From: Lachnospiraceae bacterium
GTDB lineage: Bacteria; Bacillota; Clostridia; Lachnospirales; Lachnospiraceae
DNA: 41,083 nucleotides
Assembly (NCBI GenBank): GCA_015057835.1
Contig: SVDL01000005.1
Location: forward strand, 26,076 to 67,158
Direction: 5' to 3'
Shown here: in pieces, positions 1 through 9,364 of the stretch
How the letters are laid out: each line of letters opens with the position of its first letter
Position numbering within the stretch: the first letter of the stretch is position 1
The notes under the pieces: model-generated
Seen by the model: only the letters and a program-made list of their open reading frames with translations
Database searches by the model: none
Told to the model about the DNA's origin: nothing
Program-made: the position numbers and the translations under genes

Positions 1-1740
1 TTTACGCTTGCTGTGAGCCCTTCAACAGTAAACTTCTGGCCGTTGACCGTGAACTCCAGCGTCTTGAAACCTTCCGCTGTCTTCTCACTGCCGTCATACG
101 TCTCGGTCGCGCTGTTCGCTTCCACCGTGATCTCGTACTTCTGCGTGCGGTCCGTTACTTTCAGCGTTCCGTTCACTGTGCCGATCTCGTAGTTGTCCGC
201 TTTCGTATTGCTGTTCAGCGTGTACGTGAACGTGTTCTCGCTCTCGCCGACCAGCGTCCTCGTTCCGGTGATGCTGTATGTCGCGCCTTCGCCGGCCGCG
301 AAGCCGTCGCCGCCTACCGTTACATCCGTCTGCTTGTTCTTCGTCAGCGGCGTGCCGTCGTATTCTTTTTCTCCGTCTGCGGAGGTCAGCGTTATGCTTC
401 TCTTCGTGATCTTCAGCTCGCCGTTCTCCGTGCTTACCGCGAACTGCGCCGTTACGTCGTTGCCGGCCGCGTCTTTCACGACCGCCGTTCCGGTGATGTT
501 ATTCGGATAGTTCCCGGCATCCGTCTTCTTTACGCTTGCTGTGAGCCCTTCAACAGTAAACTTCTGGCCGTTGACCGTGAACTCCAGCGTCTTGAAACCT
601 TCCGCCGTCTTTTCACTGCCGTCATATTTCGCTTCCGCACTGTTCGCCTCGACCTCGATCTTGTACTTCGCGTTCCGGTTCTTGACCGTCAGCGTTCCGT
701 TTGACGGGGTGATCGTGTAGTTGTCTGCTTTCGTGCCTTCGTTCAGCGTATAGGTGAACGTATTCTCGCTGCTTCCGACCAGGGTCTGGCTGCCGGTCAC
801 GTCGTAACTCGCGCCTTCGCCGTCCGCGAAGCCGTCGCCGCCTACCGTTACATTACCGTTCGTCAGCGGCGTGCCGTCGTATTCCTTCTCAGCCGTTGCG
901 GATGTAAGGCTCACTGCTCTCTTATTGATGATCAGCTGGCCGTTCGTCTTGTTCACCGTGAACTGGGACGTTACATCGTTTCCGGCCGCATCTTTCACGA
1001 CCGCCGTTCCGGTGATCTCGTTCGTGTACGTTCCTGCGTCGGTCTTCGCTACGCTTGCGCTCAGGCCTTCGACTGTAAATGTCTGGCCGTTTTCTGTGAA
1101 CGTCAGCGTTTCAAACCCTTCTGCTTTCTTCTCTTTGCCGTCATACTTCTCGGTCGCGCTGTTCGCCTTGACCGTGATCTCGAACTTCGTTGTGCGGTCA
1201 GTTACAGTCAGCGTTCCGTTCACTGTGCCGATCTCATAGTTGTCCGCTTTCGTGCCTTCGTTCAGCGTATAGGTGAACGTATTCTCGCTGCTTCCGGCCG
1301 TCAGCTGGCTGCCGGTCACGTCGTAGCTCGCGCCTTCACCATCCGCAAAGCCGTCGCCGCCTACCGTTACACCATTGTTCGTCAGCGGCGTGCCGTCGTA
1401 TTCCTTGCTGTCCGTTGCGGACGTAAGCGTTACTTTGCGCTTGTTGATCTGCAGCTCGCCGGCTGTCGTCTTTACGATGAACTGGGACGTTACGTCGTTC
1501 CCGTCCGCATCTTTCACCACTGCCGTTCCGCTGACCGCGTTCGGATACTTGCCCGCATCCGTCTTCTTTACGCTTGCTGTGAGCCCTTCAACAGTAAACT
1601 TCTGGCCGTTGACCGTGAACTCCAGCGTCTTGAAACCTTCCGCTGTCTTCTCACTGCCGTCATACGTCTCGGTCGCGCTGTTCGCTTCCACCGTGATCTC
1701 GTACTTCGCATCACGATTCGTAATGATCAGCTTACCAACA
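1..1740 (-). repeat. Long tandem coding repeats (period 528/519/519 bp)
   Basis: The phrase beginning TTTACGCTTG recurs at 1, 529, 1048 (as GCTACGCTTG) and 1567, so the periods are 528, 519 and 519 bp, all multiples of three (176 and 173 codons). The 9-bp difference is a three-codon insertion (KQT-like) after the YDGTPLT motif. The copies at 1 and 1567 are identical over roughly the first 140 bases, and the copy at 529 is nearly so, which points to recent duplication or gene conversion. The copy at 1048 is more diverged. The array continues past the left edge. Confidence 0.92.
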
Positions 1741-4700
1741 GTTTTTGTCTTAAGATTGTAATTTTCGGTAACATCGTTACCTTCACCATCAACAATCTTA
1801 AGCTCTTCTCCATAAGATCCATTATTATAAGTATTTACTAATTTACCCTTTGAAGGCGTATAAGTTATCGTCCCTGTATGGCCATCTAACAATCCTTCAA
1901 ATATATATTCCGTATTACCTGACTGTTCCGCACCATTATACTCTACTGTCTTGTCTTCTACAGAAACAGTAATATCCCGGGCAGTTATCGTTAGAGTTCC
2001 GTCTACATATTTAAATGTATAGTTTCCATCCGACTGCGGTCCGGCAGGCGTAATTTTGTATTCTCCGACATTTTCCCCTTCTTCTCTGGAAAATGTAACC
2101 GAAATATCCGGCGCAGCCTGTCCTTCCGGCATACCAGTAATAGTATAGGTAAATTCCGGATCTGCATCTCCATAGGATTTTGTTTTATCGTCCGCCGTAA
2201 CGGTCAGTTCTTTTGGTGTGATCTTCAGCCAGCCATCAGTGTAAGTATTGTCTGTCGTATTACTTGCATCATAATAGTAGCTGCCCGGATTAATATCAAA
2301 ATTATCCAGTGTAAGCCCCATCATGTAACCAGGATCTGTATTGACATCCGTTCCCTTTGCAACAGCTTCTTTGCCTTCTTTCAAAGTAACGCTGACACCA
2401 TCCGGAGCAGTATCTGCTTTTACTCCGGCGACGTAATACTCTACTTTGAATCCGGTGACACTCTGCTCTGCTCCGTTATACGGAAGCGTATCAGTTTCAC
2501 TGATAATTTTTATATTCAATTCTGGCTGCCATACTGCAAATATTGCGTGATATGGAGTGTTTTCATCTGCAGCTACTTTCGTTGCCTCATTAGTGTAGCT
2601 GCTCTCTTTATAGTACTTTCCGTTATCTTTATTATAGAAAAGGAAATCAGGGGCGCTCAGGTTTTGTGTCCAGTTTGAACTGGTTGCTTCCCAGCTCCGA
2701 GCATCTTCAAGCTTATTTCCAATATCAATGCGTGACCATCCAAGGAAACGATATCCGTTTCTTGTCGGTGCAGCAGGAATAGTTACAGCCTGATTTATTT
2801 CCAGTTCCTCGTTTTTCTGGAAAGCATCCGTGCCGTCGTTTTTATACCAATAAATATGTGTCGGCGTTGGCTTTTCCGAATCAATATAAACAGCTTTCAG
2901 CCTCACCGTATATTTCTTGGTATCACCGCCCGGCTGCGGATTTGCAATATCCTCTACTTTAGCGTTGGCAGCAAGGACTTTAAAAGTATCACCGGGGAAT
3001 ACCGTAACTCCGCTGTCTTCATAAGCCGTTCCATTCCATTTCTGGACTGCCCAATATGCAAATTTCTTCTCTGCAGGAGGCGTTGATGCTGCTCCGGCAG
3101 GGGCAAGTGCTCCATCAACATAGGTATTTGTATCTGTCGGCGCTTTTGTTCCCCCATTGGCATCGTACTCAACTACGATACCGGATGCGCCGTCGAGCGT
3201 AGAACGCCATTTTGCATAAATGTCAAGCTTTTTCGTGATCCAGAAACGACCTGTATCTGAATTTGATTTCGGATTAATCAGATTACCATTTGCGTCATAG
3301 GTATCTGTCATATCGACGGCCGTATCATAATCCGCTGTCACATTAGATTCATTAATGACGTACGCATCACCATTAAAGACCTGTGTGCACTCTTCATTTA
3401 AATACCAGCCGATAAACTCGTACCCAGTCAGTTTTCCTGTCGGTTCACTGATATGTCCGCCTTCGCTTACACGGAAGTTCAGTGCTTGATTTGAAGTACC
3501 CCAATCAATATAACCCGTTGCATTTGACGGAAAGTTCGGATGCAGGAAAACGCGATACTGTTTTTGACGCCATTTTGCGTAAACTGTCACGCCGCCTTCC
3601 GGCATTGTGGTAAATGTATATGGCTGTGTGCAAGCATCATCAATGAACCATCCTTCAAATACAAATCCGGATGGAGTAGCTGACGGTTTATAATTATTGT
3701 ATGAAGAAATGTCTTTACCGTATTCAATATTGGATTCGATACCTAACGGCGCCTGACTAGTTTCACTTAGTGGTTTATCGTCACCGTCCACATATTTACC
3801 ATCCATAAAGTTGATGGCATAGTTCTTTCGCGTGTAATAGAATTTGATAGTATAGTTATTAGTGTAGTCAAGGCTTACTCTTCCATCGCTGCCATATGCA
3901 GGGTCACTTCCAAACTGTTCAAATCCTGCAATAGGCACAAAGTCCTCATTTTTAGTGGATGTAATTCCTCCATTGGAATTAATCATAACATGTTGATGCT
4001 CATCAAATTTCTTGCCATTAAAGCTTACTGATCCTGAGCCATCAACTGATTCCAAGTAAAAATACATATGAATCGTTGTTCCTGATCCATATTCTTTTGC
4101 ATGGAATGTTGTATTCTCATCCGGCATCGTTTCTAACGAAGGAACATCACCACCAGTAAATACCTGACTGTTCTGCGGTTCCCAAACAGATCCGCTGAAA
4201 CCTTCTATTGGGAAATACGAAGAAATATCTTGTTCGTAAAGAGCCTTGATTTCTTTTATAGCCACAAATGCATTATATTTATATCTTGTTCCTGTATATA
4301 AATCTCGGTCCCTATAATGTGGAGATAATAAATGCCAGTCTGTGTACCATTTGCCATCATTAAAGTATAACCTATAATATCTGTTTCCACTCTTGTAGTA
4401 CTGCTCACCTTCATTGTCAGTTGCAACTGACCATCCCTCTTGTTGTGCTTTGAATGTTAACGTATGTTCATTTCGGTCATAATAAACATTAAGAACAGCA
4501 TTCCCTTCTGTCGCAATACTTACATCCTGATCAAATTCCTTCAGATGAAATCCAGTGTATGTTTTTGCAGTTCCATTAATACTGGCATAGGCATCGTTTC
4601 CGGTTCCGCTTGACGTAACCGCATTAATTGTCGTCCCTACATTTCCTGTCCCGGAAATAGACTCTTCAAAATCATACCCATTTCCCGCCAGATTTTGTCT

Positions 4701-6602
4701 CCAGATGATAATAGTATATGGTGCAGTTGTATTCGGAATCCAACGTGCCCAGACTTCCGTTTTATCTGTGAGTGTTTGATCGAAGTTATACTGTGCTTCT
4801 CCAGAACTCGTATCATTTGCAATAGCTTCTGACGCGTACCAGCCTCCAAAGGTATATCCGTTACGGGTCATTCTATCGTCGTTCGGTCTGGTCGGCTTAT
4901 CTGCTGAATAGACAAACTGCGGTGCATTATAAGTTGCGCCTTTTCCGTTTTCATGGAAAATAAACCAATGTCCTTCCGGAGCATTGACGGCGAACTTCAC
5001 ATCACCTGTAATCTGAATTACAGCGTTATTATCATAGGTTTTGCCTTCTGTATGGTCAGCGATATTGGAACCGCCTTCTTTTACATTCCACCCTTCAAAA
5101 TGATGTGTATCATCCTGTACGGTGTATGCCATATTAACCGTGTAAGATTGAGTTGCATTTGTTGAATCAGCACGGAAAGTTACTTCTTCCTGGCCAAGGG
5201 AAATATCATTTTCATCGAAATATGTGATCCTGTAATCTTTGAAGAGCATGGCGTAATAAGTAACGGTCTCGCCATTCTCATATTCCCCATCCGTAATTTG
5301 ATTGTCCAGAATATCTGTGACAGCGTCCCTTACTTCTTTAATAGTGAGCGGCGTTGTTGCACGTGTATAAGAAGCATCTGTAGTCCAGCCACGGAAATAA
5401 ATACTCTCATCCGTGTTGCCATCGCCCGGATCATAAAGGACCTGTTCCATATTGTCATTTTTCTTGACGTACATGGAAGCGATCTCCTGATCGTTAAGAC
5501 CGACAAACTTCACCAGCACTCTGGCTTCCGTACCTGTCTCAACAATTACATAAACAGAGAAGTCCTTCGTCTCGAACTGAGCCTTCTCTGTCGCCATCTC
5601 GTCCTTCTCAAGAACGACGTCAGCATTTCCATTATCATCGATGTGGAGAACTGTGTGGTCCTGCTCTTCATCCATGCCGAACGGCTTCATGGTAACTCTG
5701 ACAGGCTTCAGGGGCTGGACCTCTTCTTCCTTGCCTGTCTCTTCGTTAATGATATAGAAAGTAATGTCTGCAGCGCGGACATTGAGGACTTCCACGTCAT
5801 CGCCGACAGCTTCTTTGACGGCGTCCATGACGTCTTTTTCTTTGACCGGAGTCACTCTCATTTTGGTGCCTTCCGGGAAGGTGCCTTCATCCGCGTAAAC
5901 AACAACATTTAACCTGTCAGCGCGCTCGGAGAAAAATGCCTTCGGCATTTCGACTGCTTTGGGCTCTTCTTCTTTTTTCTCCTCTTCCTGTGCCGCAGGA
6001 TCGGCAGCATTTTCCGCCTCTTCTTTTGTGCTTTCCTCGGCAGGAGCAGCAGCGGATTCGTCCTTCTTTTCCTCTTCCGCTTTTACTTCTTCGGATTCTG
6101 CTTTCGCATTTTCCTCATCGGAAGCAGCCGGGGCGGATTCTTCAGCGTCATTGGTTTCTTCCTTATTTTCTTCGGAATTTTCAGCATCAGAAGCGGCCTC
6201 GGTCTCTGCCGGGGCATTTTCCTCTTTTACCTCTTCCGTTTTCTCAGCTTCCGGTTCAGCAGCTGCTTCTTCGGCAGGCTTCTCGGAGTTCTCCTCCGGT
6301 GCCTTCTCCGTTGTCTCCTGAACGGCTTCTTTTTCTTCCGCCTTGGGTTCCGCAGGCGGTTCCGCTTCCTCACTCTTTTCGGAGGCCGCTTCCAGCAAAG
6401 CAGGTGCTTCCGCCTCCTGTTTTGCTTCCTCTGCCGGTGCAGACGCTTCCGCAGGCGCAGTCTTTTCTTCCTGCGTCTCCGTCGGGGCTGTCTGTTCCGA
6501 CGCAAATGCCGTCACCGCAAACTGTGGAGAGATCGCGACGGACTGCACGAGCAGCATTGCGGACAACACAAGCGCCATGAGTCGTTTTGCTGAGTACTTC
6601 AT
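1..6602 (-). CDS. Large secreted repeat surface protein (adhesin-like), C-terminus beyond window
   Basis: About 2200 codons are open from ATG at 6602, preceded by AAGGAG, to the left edge, so the C-terminus and any sortase motif are not visible. The N-terminus is a signal peptide (Lys/Arg, hydrophobic core, likely cleavage after AFA near residue 34). Residues about 36-220 are a Glu/Ala/Pro/Lys-rich stalk. Residues about 220-370 resemble the N-terminal module of clostridial surface proteins (FPEGTKM, FSVYVIVETG). Several InlB B-repeat (Flg_new) units follow, for example GYTFGGWY near residue 581, FEGWF near 980, YEFIGWY near 1060 and YRFLGWS near 1280. An MBG-like unit (KSYGDADPEF) lies near 1465. 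From about residue 1620 onward there are long tandem YDG-type repeats (KEYDGTPLT, ETYDGSEKT). Likely wall-anchored or secreted and adhesive. The ligand is unknown. Confidence 0.88.
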   Translation of the reverse strand, partial: MKYSAKRLMALVLSAMLLVQSVAISPQFAVTAFASEQTAPTETQEEKTAPAEASAPAEEAKQEAEAPALLEAASEKSEEAEPPAEPKAEEKEAVQETTEKAPEENSEKPAEEAAAEPEAEKTEEVKEENAPAETEAASDAENSEENKEETNDAEESAPAASDEENAKAESEEVKAEEEKKDESAAAPAEESTKEEAENAADPAAQEEEKKEEEPKAVEMPKAFFSERADRLNVVVYADEGTFPEGTKMRVTPVKEKDVMDAVKEAVGDDVEVLNVRAADITFYIINEETGKEEEVQPLKPVRVTMKPFGMDEEQDHTVLHIDDNGNADVVLEKDEMATEKAQFETKDFSVYVIVETGTEARVLVKFVGLNDQEIASMYVKKNDNMEQVLYDPGDGNTDESIYFRGWTTDASYTRATTPLTIKEVRDAVTDILDNQITDGEYENGETVTYYAMLFKDYRITYFDENDISLGQEEVTFRADSTNATQSYTVNMAYTVQDDTHHFEGWNVKEGGSNIADHTEGKTYDNNAVIQITGDVKFAVNAPEGHWFIFHENGKGATYNAPQFVYSADKPTRPNDDRMTRNGYTFGGWYASEAIANDTSSGEAQYNFDQTLTDKTEVWARWIPNTTAPYTIIIWRQNLAGNGYDFEESISGTGNVGTTINAVTSSGTGNDAYASINGTAKTYTGFHLKEFDQDVSIATEGNAVLNVYYDRNEHTLTFKAQQEGWSVATDNEGEQYYKSGNRYYRLYFNDGKWYTDWHLLSPHYRDRDLYTGTRYKYNAFVAIKEIKALYEQDISSYFPIEGFSGSVWEPQNSQVFTGGDVPSLETMPDENTTFHAKEYGSGTTIHMYFYLESVDGSGSVSFNGKKFDEHQHVMINSNGGITSTKNEDFVPIAGFEQFGSDPAYGSDGRVSLDYTNNYTIKFYYTRKNYAINFMDGKYVDGDDKPLSETSQAPLGIESNIEYGKDISSYNNYKPSATPSGFVFEGWFIDDACTQPYTFTTMPEGGVTVYAKWRQKQYRVFLHPNFPSNATGYIDWGTSNQALNFRVSEGGHISEPTGKLTGYEFIGWYLNEECTQVFNGDAYVINESNVTADYDTAVDMTDTYDANGNLINPKSNSDTGRFWITKKLDIYAKWRSTLDGASGIVVEYDANGGTKAPTDTNTYVDGALAPAGAASTPPAEKKFAYWAVQKWNGTAYEDSGVTVFPGDTFKVLAANAKVEDIANPQPGGDTKKYTVRLKAVYIDSEKPTPTHIYWYKNDGTDAFQKNEELEINQAVTIPAAPTRNGYRFLGWSRIDIGNKLEDARSWEATSSNWTQNLSAPDFLFYNKDNGKYYKESSYTNEATKVAADENTPYHAIFAVWQPELNIKIISETDTLPYNGAEQSVTGFKVEYYVAGVKADTAPDGVSVTLKEGKEAVAKGTDVNTDPGYMMGLTLDNFDINPGSYYYDASNTTDNTYTDGWLKITPKELTVTADDKTKSYGDADPEFTYTITGMPEGQAAPDISVTFSREEGENVGEYKITPAGPQSDGNYTFKYVDGTLTITARDITVSVEDKTVEYNGAEQSGNTEYIFEGLLDGHTGTITYTPSKGKLVNTYNNGSYGEELKIVDGEGNDVTENYNLKTKTVGKLIITNRDAKYEITVEANSATETYDGSEKTAEGFKTLEFTVNGQKFTVEGLTASVKKTDAGKYPNAVSGTAVVKDADGNDVTSQFIVKTTAGELQINKRKVTLTSATDSKEYDGTPLTNNGVTVGGDGFADGEGASYDVTGSQLTAGSSENTFTYTLNEGTKADNYEIGTVNGTLTVTDRTTKFEITVKANSATEKYDGKEKKAEGFETLTFTENGQTFTVEGLSASVAKTDAGTYTNEITGTAVVKDAAGNDVTSQFTVNKTNGQLIINKRAVSLTSATAEKEYDGTPLTNGNVTVGGDGFADGEGASYDVTGSQTLVGSSENTFTYTLNEGTKADNYTITPSNGTLTVKNRNAKYKIEVEANSAEAKYDGSEKTAEGFKTLEFTVNGQKFTVEGLTASVKKTDAGNYPNNITGTAVVKDAAGNDVTAQFAVSTENGELKITKRSITLTSADGEKEYDGTPLTKNKQTDVTVGGDGFAAGEGATYSITGTRTLVGESENTFTYTLNSNTKADNYEIGTVNGTLKVTDRTQKYEITVEANSATETYDGSEKTAEGFKTLEFTVNGQKFTVEGLTASV

Positions 6603-6904
6603 AATGTTCTCCTTCATCGCTGTATTTCTGGGTTGATGACAGTTATTGCATGTTACTGTTCTGCAGCAATAATATCTTTTACTGTATCAATAAAAACATC
6701 AATTTTAGACTGTTATTTCAGCCAAATAGACAAATCCTGTCCTTTTGACCAAAGTCGCATATTCTACTGCAAATCCAATCATTTTTTGATAAATAGTTAA
6801 AAAAGTACACTCTACTCTACTATATAAAATTTTTGTGCAAAATGCAAATACTCTCGTGCCCAAAAACAGTTTCCTTTACTATTTTTTTATACTTTTATAC
6901 GCAA
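6603..6904. other. AT-rich upstream region of the surface protein gene
   Basis: This stretch of about 300 bp is markedly AT-rich compared with its flanks and contains the 5' leader of the surface protein gene, ending in GAAGGAGAACATT before the ATG. I see several A/T-rich -10-like hexamers but no pair of -35 and -10 boxes at good spacing, so I do not call a promoter. No convincing small gene is present. Confidence 0.5.
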
Positions 6905-6935
6905 AAAAACTCCGGGATCCTCTCCCGGAGTTTTT
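6905..6935 (-). terminator. Intrinsic terminator of the partner-switch operon (possibly bidirectional)
   Basis: The perfect inverted repeat AAAAACTCCGGGA / TCCCGGAGTTTTT has a 5-base loop. On the minus strand the GC-rich stem is followed by a run of seven T, so it should stop transcription coming from 7083. On the plus strand it is followed by five T. It separates the STAS-kinase gene from the surface protein gene. Confidence 0.88.
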
Positions 6936-6965
6936 CAGAAATCATTCTTTGTTTTTCTCAACCGA

Positions 6966-7073
6966 AAGCCCAAAAAGAACCTTCTTCTGCGGCTCCTCAC
7001 TTGTCAGCCGGCGCCACAGAGAATCGTCCCTGTGAACCCTCATCTCTCAGCCGGTGCCAAAGAGAACCGTCCT
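6966..7073. repeat. Short direct repeats with AAAGAGAACCGTCC core
   Basis: TCAGCCGGCGCCA... at 7004 and TCAGCCGGTGCCA... at 7047 share the core GCCA(C/A)AGAGAA(T/C)CGTCC at a 43-bp offset. A degenerate third copy (GCCCAAAAAGAACC) starts near 6968. The same core recurs at 29412-29427 inside a long hairpin. These lie just beyond the 3' end of the STAS-kinase gene and look like REP-type intergenic repeats. Confidence 0.65.
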
Positions 7074-7082
7074 CCCGTCCCC

Positions 7083-8267
7083 TCAGAACACCAGCGTATC
7101 GACCTGCGGCAGCAACTCCTCGAGGTGTTTTTTGTAGCACTCGATCTGCTTCCGGCCGGTCTCGGTCTCAAAGCCGTTCCTGCGGATGAGGCGGCGCATG
7201 AGGCGCGTGTAGCCGATGATCATGGCTTTTTTCTCGATTTCACGGATCGCTGTGTCATCGACGCCATCGAAGTAGAGGCGGAGGCTCTTTTCCCAGATCT
7301 CGCCCTCTGTATTGTAATCAATGCCGAGGAATTCGGCTGCATTTTCGGGATCCAGCTCGTGGAAGCCGCGGTAGGCGTTGAACATGCTGGCGAACTCAAA
7401 AACGGGGTGGCCGTGGCAGAGCGTATCCATGTCGATGAGAATGCTTTCACCATTGACGTACATGACGTTTTTGAGGTGATAATCCCCGTGGAGCATGCGG
7501 TTGTCCTCCGGGACAGCCGCCACGAGGTCATGGAGCTTTTTGGCGTGCTCTTCCGGCAGATAGTCTTTCAGGAAATCCGCCCAGTTCAGAGCGACCGCTT
7601 TCATGTCCGGCATGGAATCGGGCTTCACGATCGTGGAGTGGATGGTCTTCAGCAGGGAAACACTGCATTCCACTATCTGGTCGACACTCATTTTGCCCGA
7701 GATCAGCTGCTTGGCGAGGCTGCCCGCGTCGAGCAGTTCGAAGACGGAGCCGAATCCGCCGCCCTTGATCTTGACGACGTCATAGGAGATCGCCGTCGGC
7801 ACGCCGAGGATAAATGCGGTCCTTGCCAGCTCCCGCTCTTTGCGGATATCTTCAAGCGCCTCGGGATTGAGGTACTGCTTGACGATAGTGTCGCGGTCAA
7901 TGCGGAAGACTTTGCCGTTGGCGCCCTGACCGATGACCTCGCAGCCTTCCACATTGATGACGCGGAATGCTTTGTGGATCTCGATCATTTCCGTAAATCC
8001 GGTCATGGAAAATATCTCATAGACTGCCGAGTTGACCTCGGTAATGACCGTATTGCTCTTCTTTTTCTTGATCCGGAGAATGACGCGGAGCCCGGCGCTG
8101 GAGATATACTGCAGGTCTTTGCAGTCAATAACCACCGAAGAAAATGCATTTTCCGCAAAAACTTTCTCCAGTACTTTGTCCACCTCACCGGAATTGGCGG
8201 AGTCGATCCGGCCTTTCAGCTGGAGGTTCAGTGTGTCATTTGATACGCTGTAAGCTATATTTTCCAT
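7083..8267 (-). CDS. STAS domain fused to APH/choline-kinase-like phosphotransferase
   Basis: 394 residues. Residues 1-100 are a STAS anti-anti-sigma domain with the phosphoacceptor signature ISSAGLR (Ser56/Ser57). Residues about 108-394 form a kinase of the aminoglycoside phosphotransferase fold: glycine-rich GQGANGKVFR (113-122), Lys130, catalytic loop HGDYHLKN (260-267, Asp262, Asn267) and metal-binding DMD (279-281). All key residues are present, so it is probably active. Its substrate is unknown. Similar kinases occur as clostridial and Fibrobacter paralogous families. The start overlaps the stop of the upstream HD gene in TAATG, indicating translational coupling. I infer that the STAS part places a kinase under control of, or in competition with, the RsbW-like protein encoded two genes upstream. 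Confidence 0.87.
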   Translation of the reverse strand: MENIAYSVSNDTLNLQLKGRIDSANSGEVDKVLEKVFAENAFSSVVIDCKDLQYISSAGLRVILRIKKKKSNTVITEVNSAVYEIFSMTGFTEMIEIHKAFRVINVEGCEVIGQGANGKVFRIDRDTIVKQYLNPEALEDIRKERELARTAFILGVPTAISYDVVKIKGGGFGSVFELLDAGSLAKQLISGKMSVDQIVECSVSLLKTIHSTIVKPDSMPDMKAVALNWADFLKDYLPEEHAKKLHDLVAAVPEDNRMLHGDYHLKNVMYVNGESILIDMDTLCHGHPVFEFASMFNAYRGFHELDPENAAEFLGIDYNTEGEIWEKSLRLYFDGVDDTAIREIEKKAMIIGYTRLMRRLIRRNGFETETGRKQIECYKKHLEELLPQVDTLVF

Positions 8268-8833
8268 TAATCTATCCCTTTAAAAATTGTGCTTACGTAT
8301 TGATGGTACTCCTGCCATACGCTGGTATTTCTCAGCTCGTCCGTCAGTTCATCAATGGTGCGGTAATACCAGGCCTGCTCTGCGGGATCTTTCTGGTGAA
8401 AGCTTTCCCAGATCTTATTTCCGATAATGCGCCAGCCGCGGTAGAACGAGCGCATGTTCGAGAGCTTGTCCGCGAGCCACAGGATCCGGACGCCGGGGTC
8501 CTCCGCATTCCGGAGCATCTGCAGCGATTCTGATTTGCGGATCTTCCAGCTCTCTTCCGGCGGCATTTCCGGGCGCTTGTCCTCGGTCTCGAAAGCGACC
8601 AGCAGCGCGACGCGCTCCCCGAACTGCTCCCGGATCTGCTCGATCGTCGCGTCCGTGTCCTCTACCGTATCGTGGAGAATGGCCGCTGCGAGGACCTCTT
8701 CGTCGGAGGTAATGGTTCCCACGATGGTCGCCACCTCAAACGGGTGCAGGATGTAAGGCGTGCTCTCTCTTTTGCGGTACATGCCGCTGTGCGCTTTTAC
8801 GGCAAATGCAATAGCTTCATCAAAGTTTGTCAT
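8267..8833 (-). CDS. HD-domain alarmone hydrolase (SpoT/Mesh1-like small alarmone hydrolase)
   Basis: 188 residues, the length of single-domain (p)ppGpp hydrolases. The SpoT/Mesh1 HD signature is intact: His30 in ILHPFEVA, His54-Asp55 with Glu58-Asp59 in AAILHDTVEDT, and Asp122 in WLADKLSNMR. Synthetase, TGS and ACT domains of full-length Rel proteins are absent. The expected reaction is removal of the 3'-pyrophosphate from ppGpp or a related nucleotide; other nucleotide substrates are possible. It has a GAGGAA ribosome site and lies 21 bp after the RsbW-like gene and directly before the STAS-kinase gene. The context links alarmone turnover to a partner-switch regulator. Confidence 0.87.
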   Translation of the reverse strand: MTNFDEAIAFAVKAHSGMYRKRESTPYILHPFEVATIVGTITSDEEVLAAAILHDTVEDTDATIEQIREQFGERVALLVAFETEDKRPEMPPEESWKIRKSESLQMLRNAEDPGVRILWLADKLSNMRSFYRGWRIIGNKIWESFHQKDPAEQAWYYRTIDELTDELRNTSVWQEYHQYVSTIFKGID

Positions 8834-8854
8834 ATATTCCTCAGTTATTTCAAG

Positions 8855-9265
8855 TTATATCAGTCTCTTTCGGATGTGCAGGATATTTTTCCCGTCTTTG
8901 TACTCGTAGGAAATATCATCCATCGTCTTCTTCACAAGGAAAATGCCGAGGCCCCCGATCTCCCGCTCCTCCGCGGAGAGCGTCGTGTCCGGCTCCTCCG
9001 CCGTCAGCGGATCATAGGGCTTCCCGCTGTCGATAAATGTGATCACCGCGGTCCTCTGTTCTTCCTCAAAGCCGAACTGCACCGTTGCGCTCCCTGTTTC
9101 GGGCGCGTAGGCGTAGTGGGCGATATTTCCGAACAGCTCGTCGATCGCGATCTCGATCTGCATCTGGACTCTCATGGGGCAGTCCAGTGCCTCCAGCTCC
9201 CTGTCGACAAATTCCGTCACAGCCTGAATATTTTCCGTTGTTGCTTGGACGGTCAGTTCTTTCAC
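8855..9265 (-). CDS. RsbW/SpoIIAB-like anti-sigma factor serine kinase
   Basis: 136 residues, GTG start behind AGAAGGAATAAAACC. It is a GHKL (HATPase_c) domain with the N-box EIAIDELFGNIAHYAY (Glu43, Asn47), the G1 box FIDSGKPYDP (Asp79, Gly81) and the G2 box GGLGIFLVKK (104-113). Family members bind ATP, phosphorylate the serine of a cognate STAS protein and often sequester a sigma factor. Here the likely partners are the STAS protein just upstream (9365-9661) and perhaps the STAS domain of the fusion downstream. No sigma factor gene or PP2C phosphatase is in the window, so the output is unknown. Confidence 0.92.
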   Translation of the reverse strand: MKELTVQATTENIQAVTEFVDRELEALDCPMRVQMQIEIAIDELFGNIAHYAYAPETGSATVQFGFEEEQRTAVITFIDSGKPYDPLTAEEPDTTLSAEEREIGGLGIFLVKKTMDDISYEYKDGKNILHIRKRLI

Positions 9266-9296
9266 GGTTTTATTCCTTCTAAATGTTTATTGAAAA

Positions 9297-9324
9297 CAGG
9301 GTGGCTTCTGTCTGCGCCACCCTG
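9297..9324 (-). terminator. Hairpin between STAS and RsbW-like genes (weak terminator or processing site)
   Basis: Perfect 9-bp stem CAGGGTGGC / GCCACCCTG with a 10-base loop, followed on the minus strand by TTTTCAATAAAC. The T run is only four, so partial termination is more likely than complete. It sits between two genes that should act together and could make the STAS protein more abundant than its kinase. Confidence 0.6.
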
Positions 9325-9364
9325 TAAATGTCTTCGTCCCGGCACAGGCCGGCCTGTCTCTATC

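Noticed and set aside
1-1740. Possible CRISPR-like array
   Set aside because: The period is over 500 bp, the repeats are coding and in frame, and there are no short repeat-spacer units.
193-1761. Plus-strand open frames in the repeat region at the left edge
   Set aside because: They repeat with the 519/528-bp period of the minus-strand YDG repeats and are Ser/Val/Phe-rich shadows of that coding sequence.
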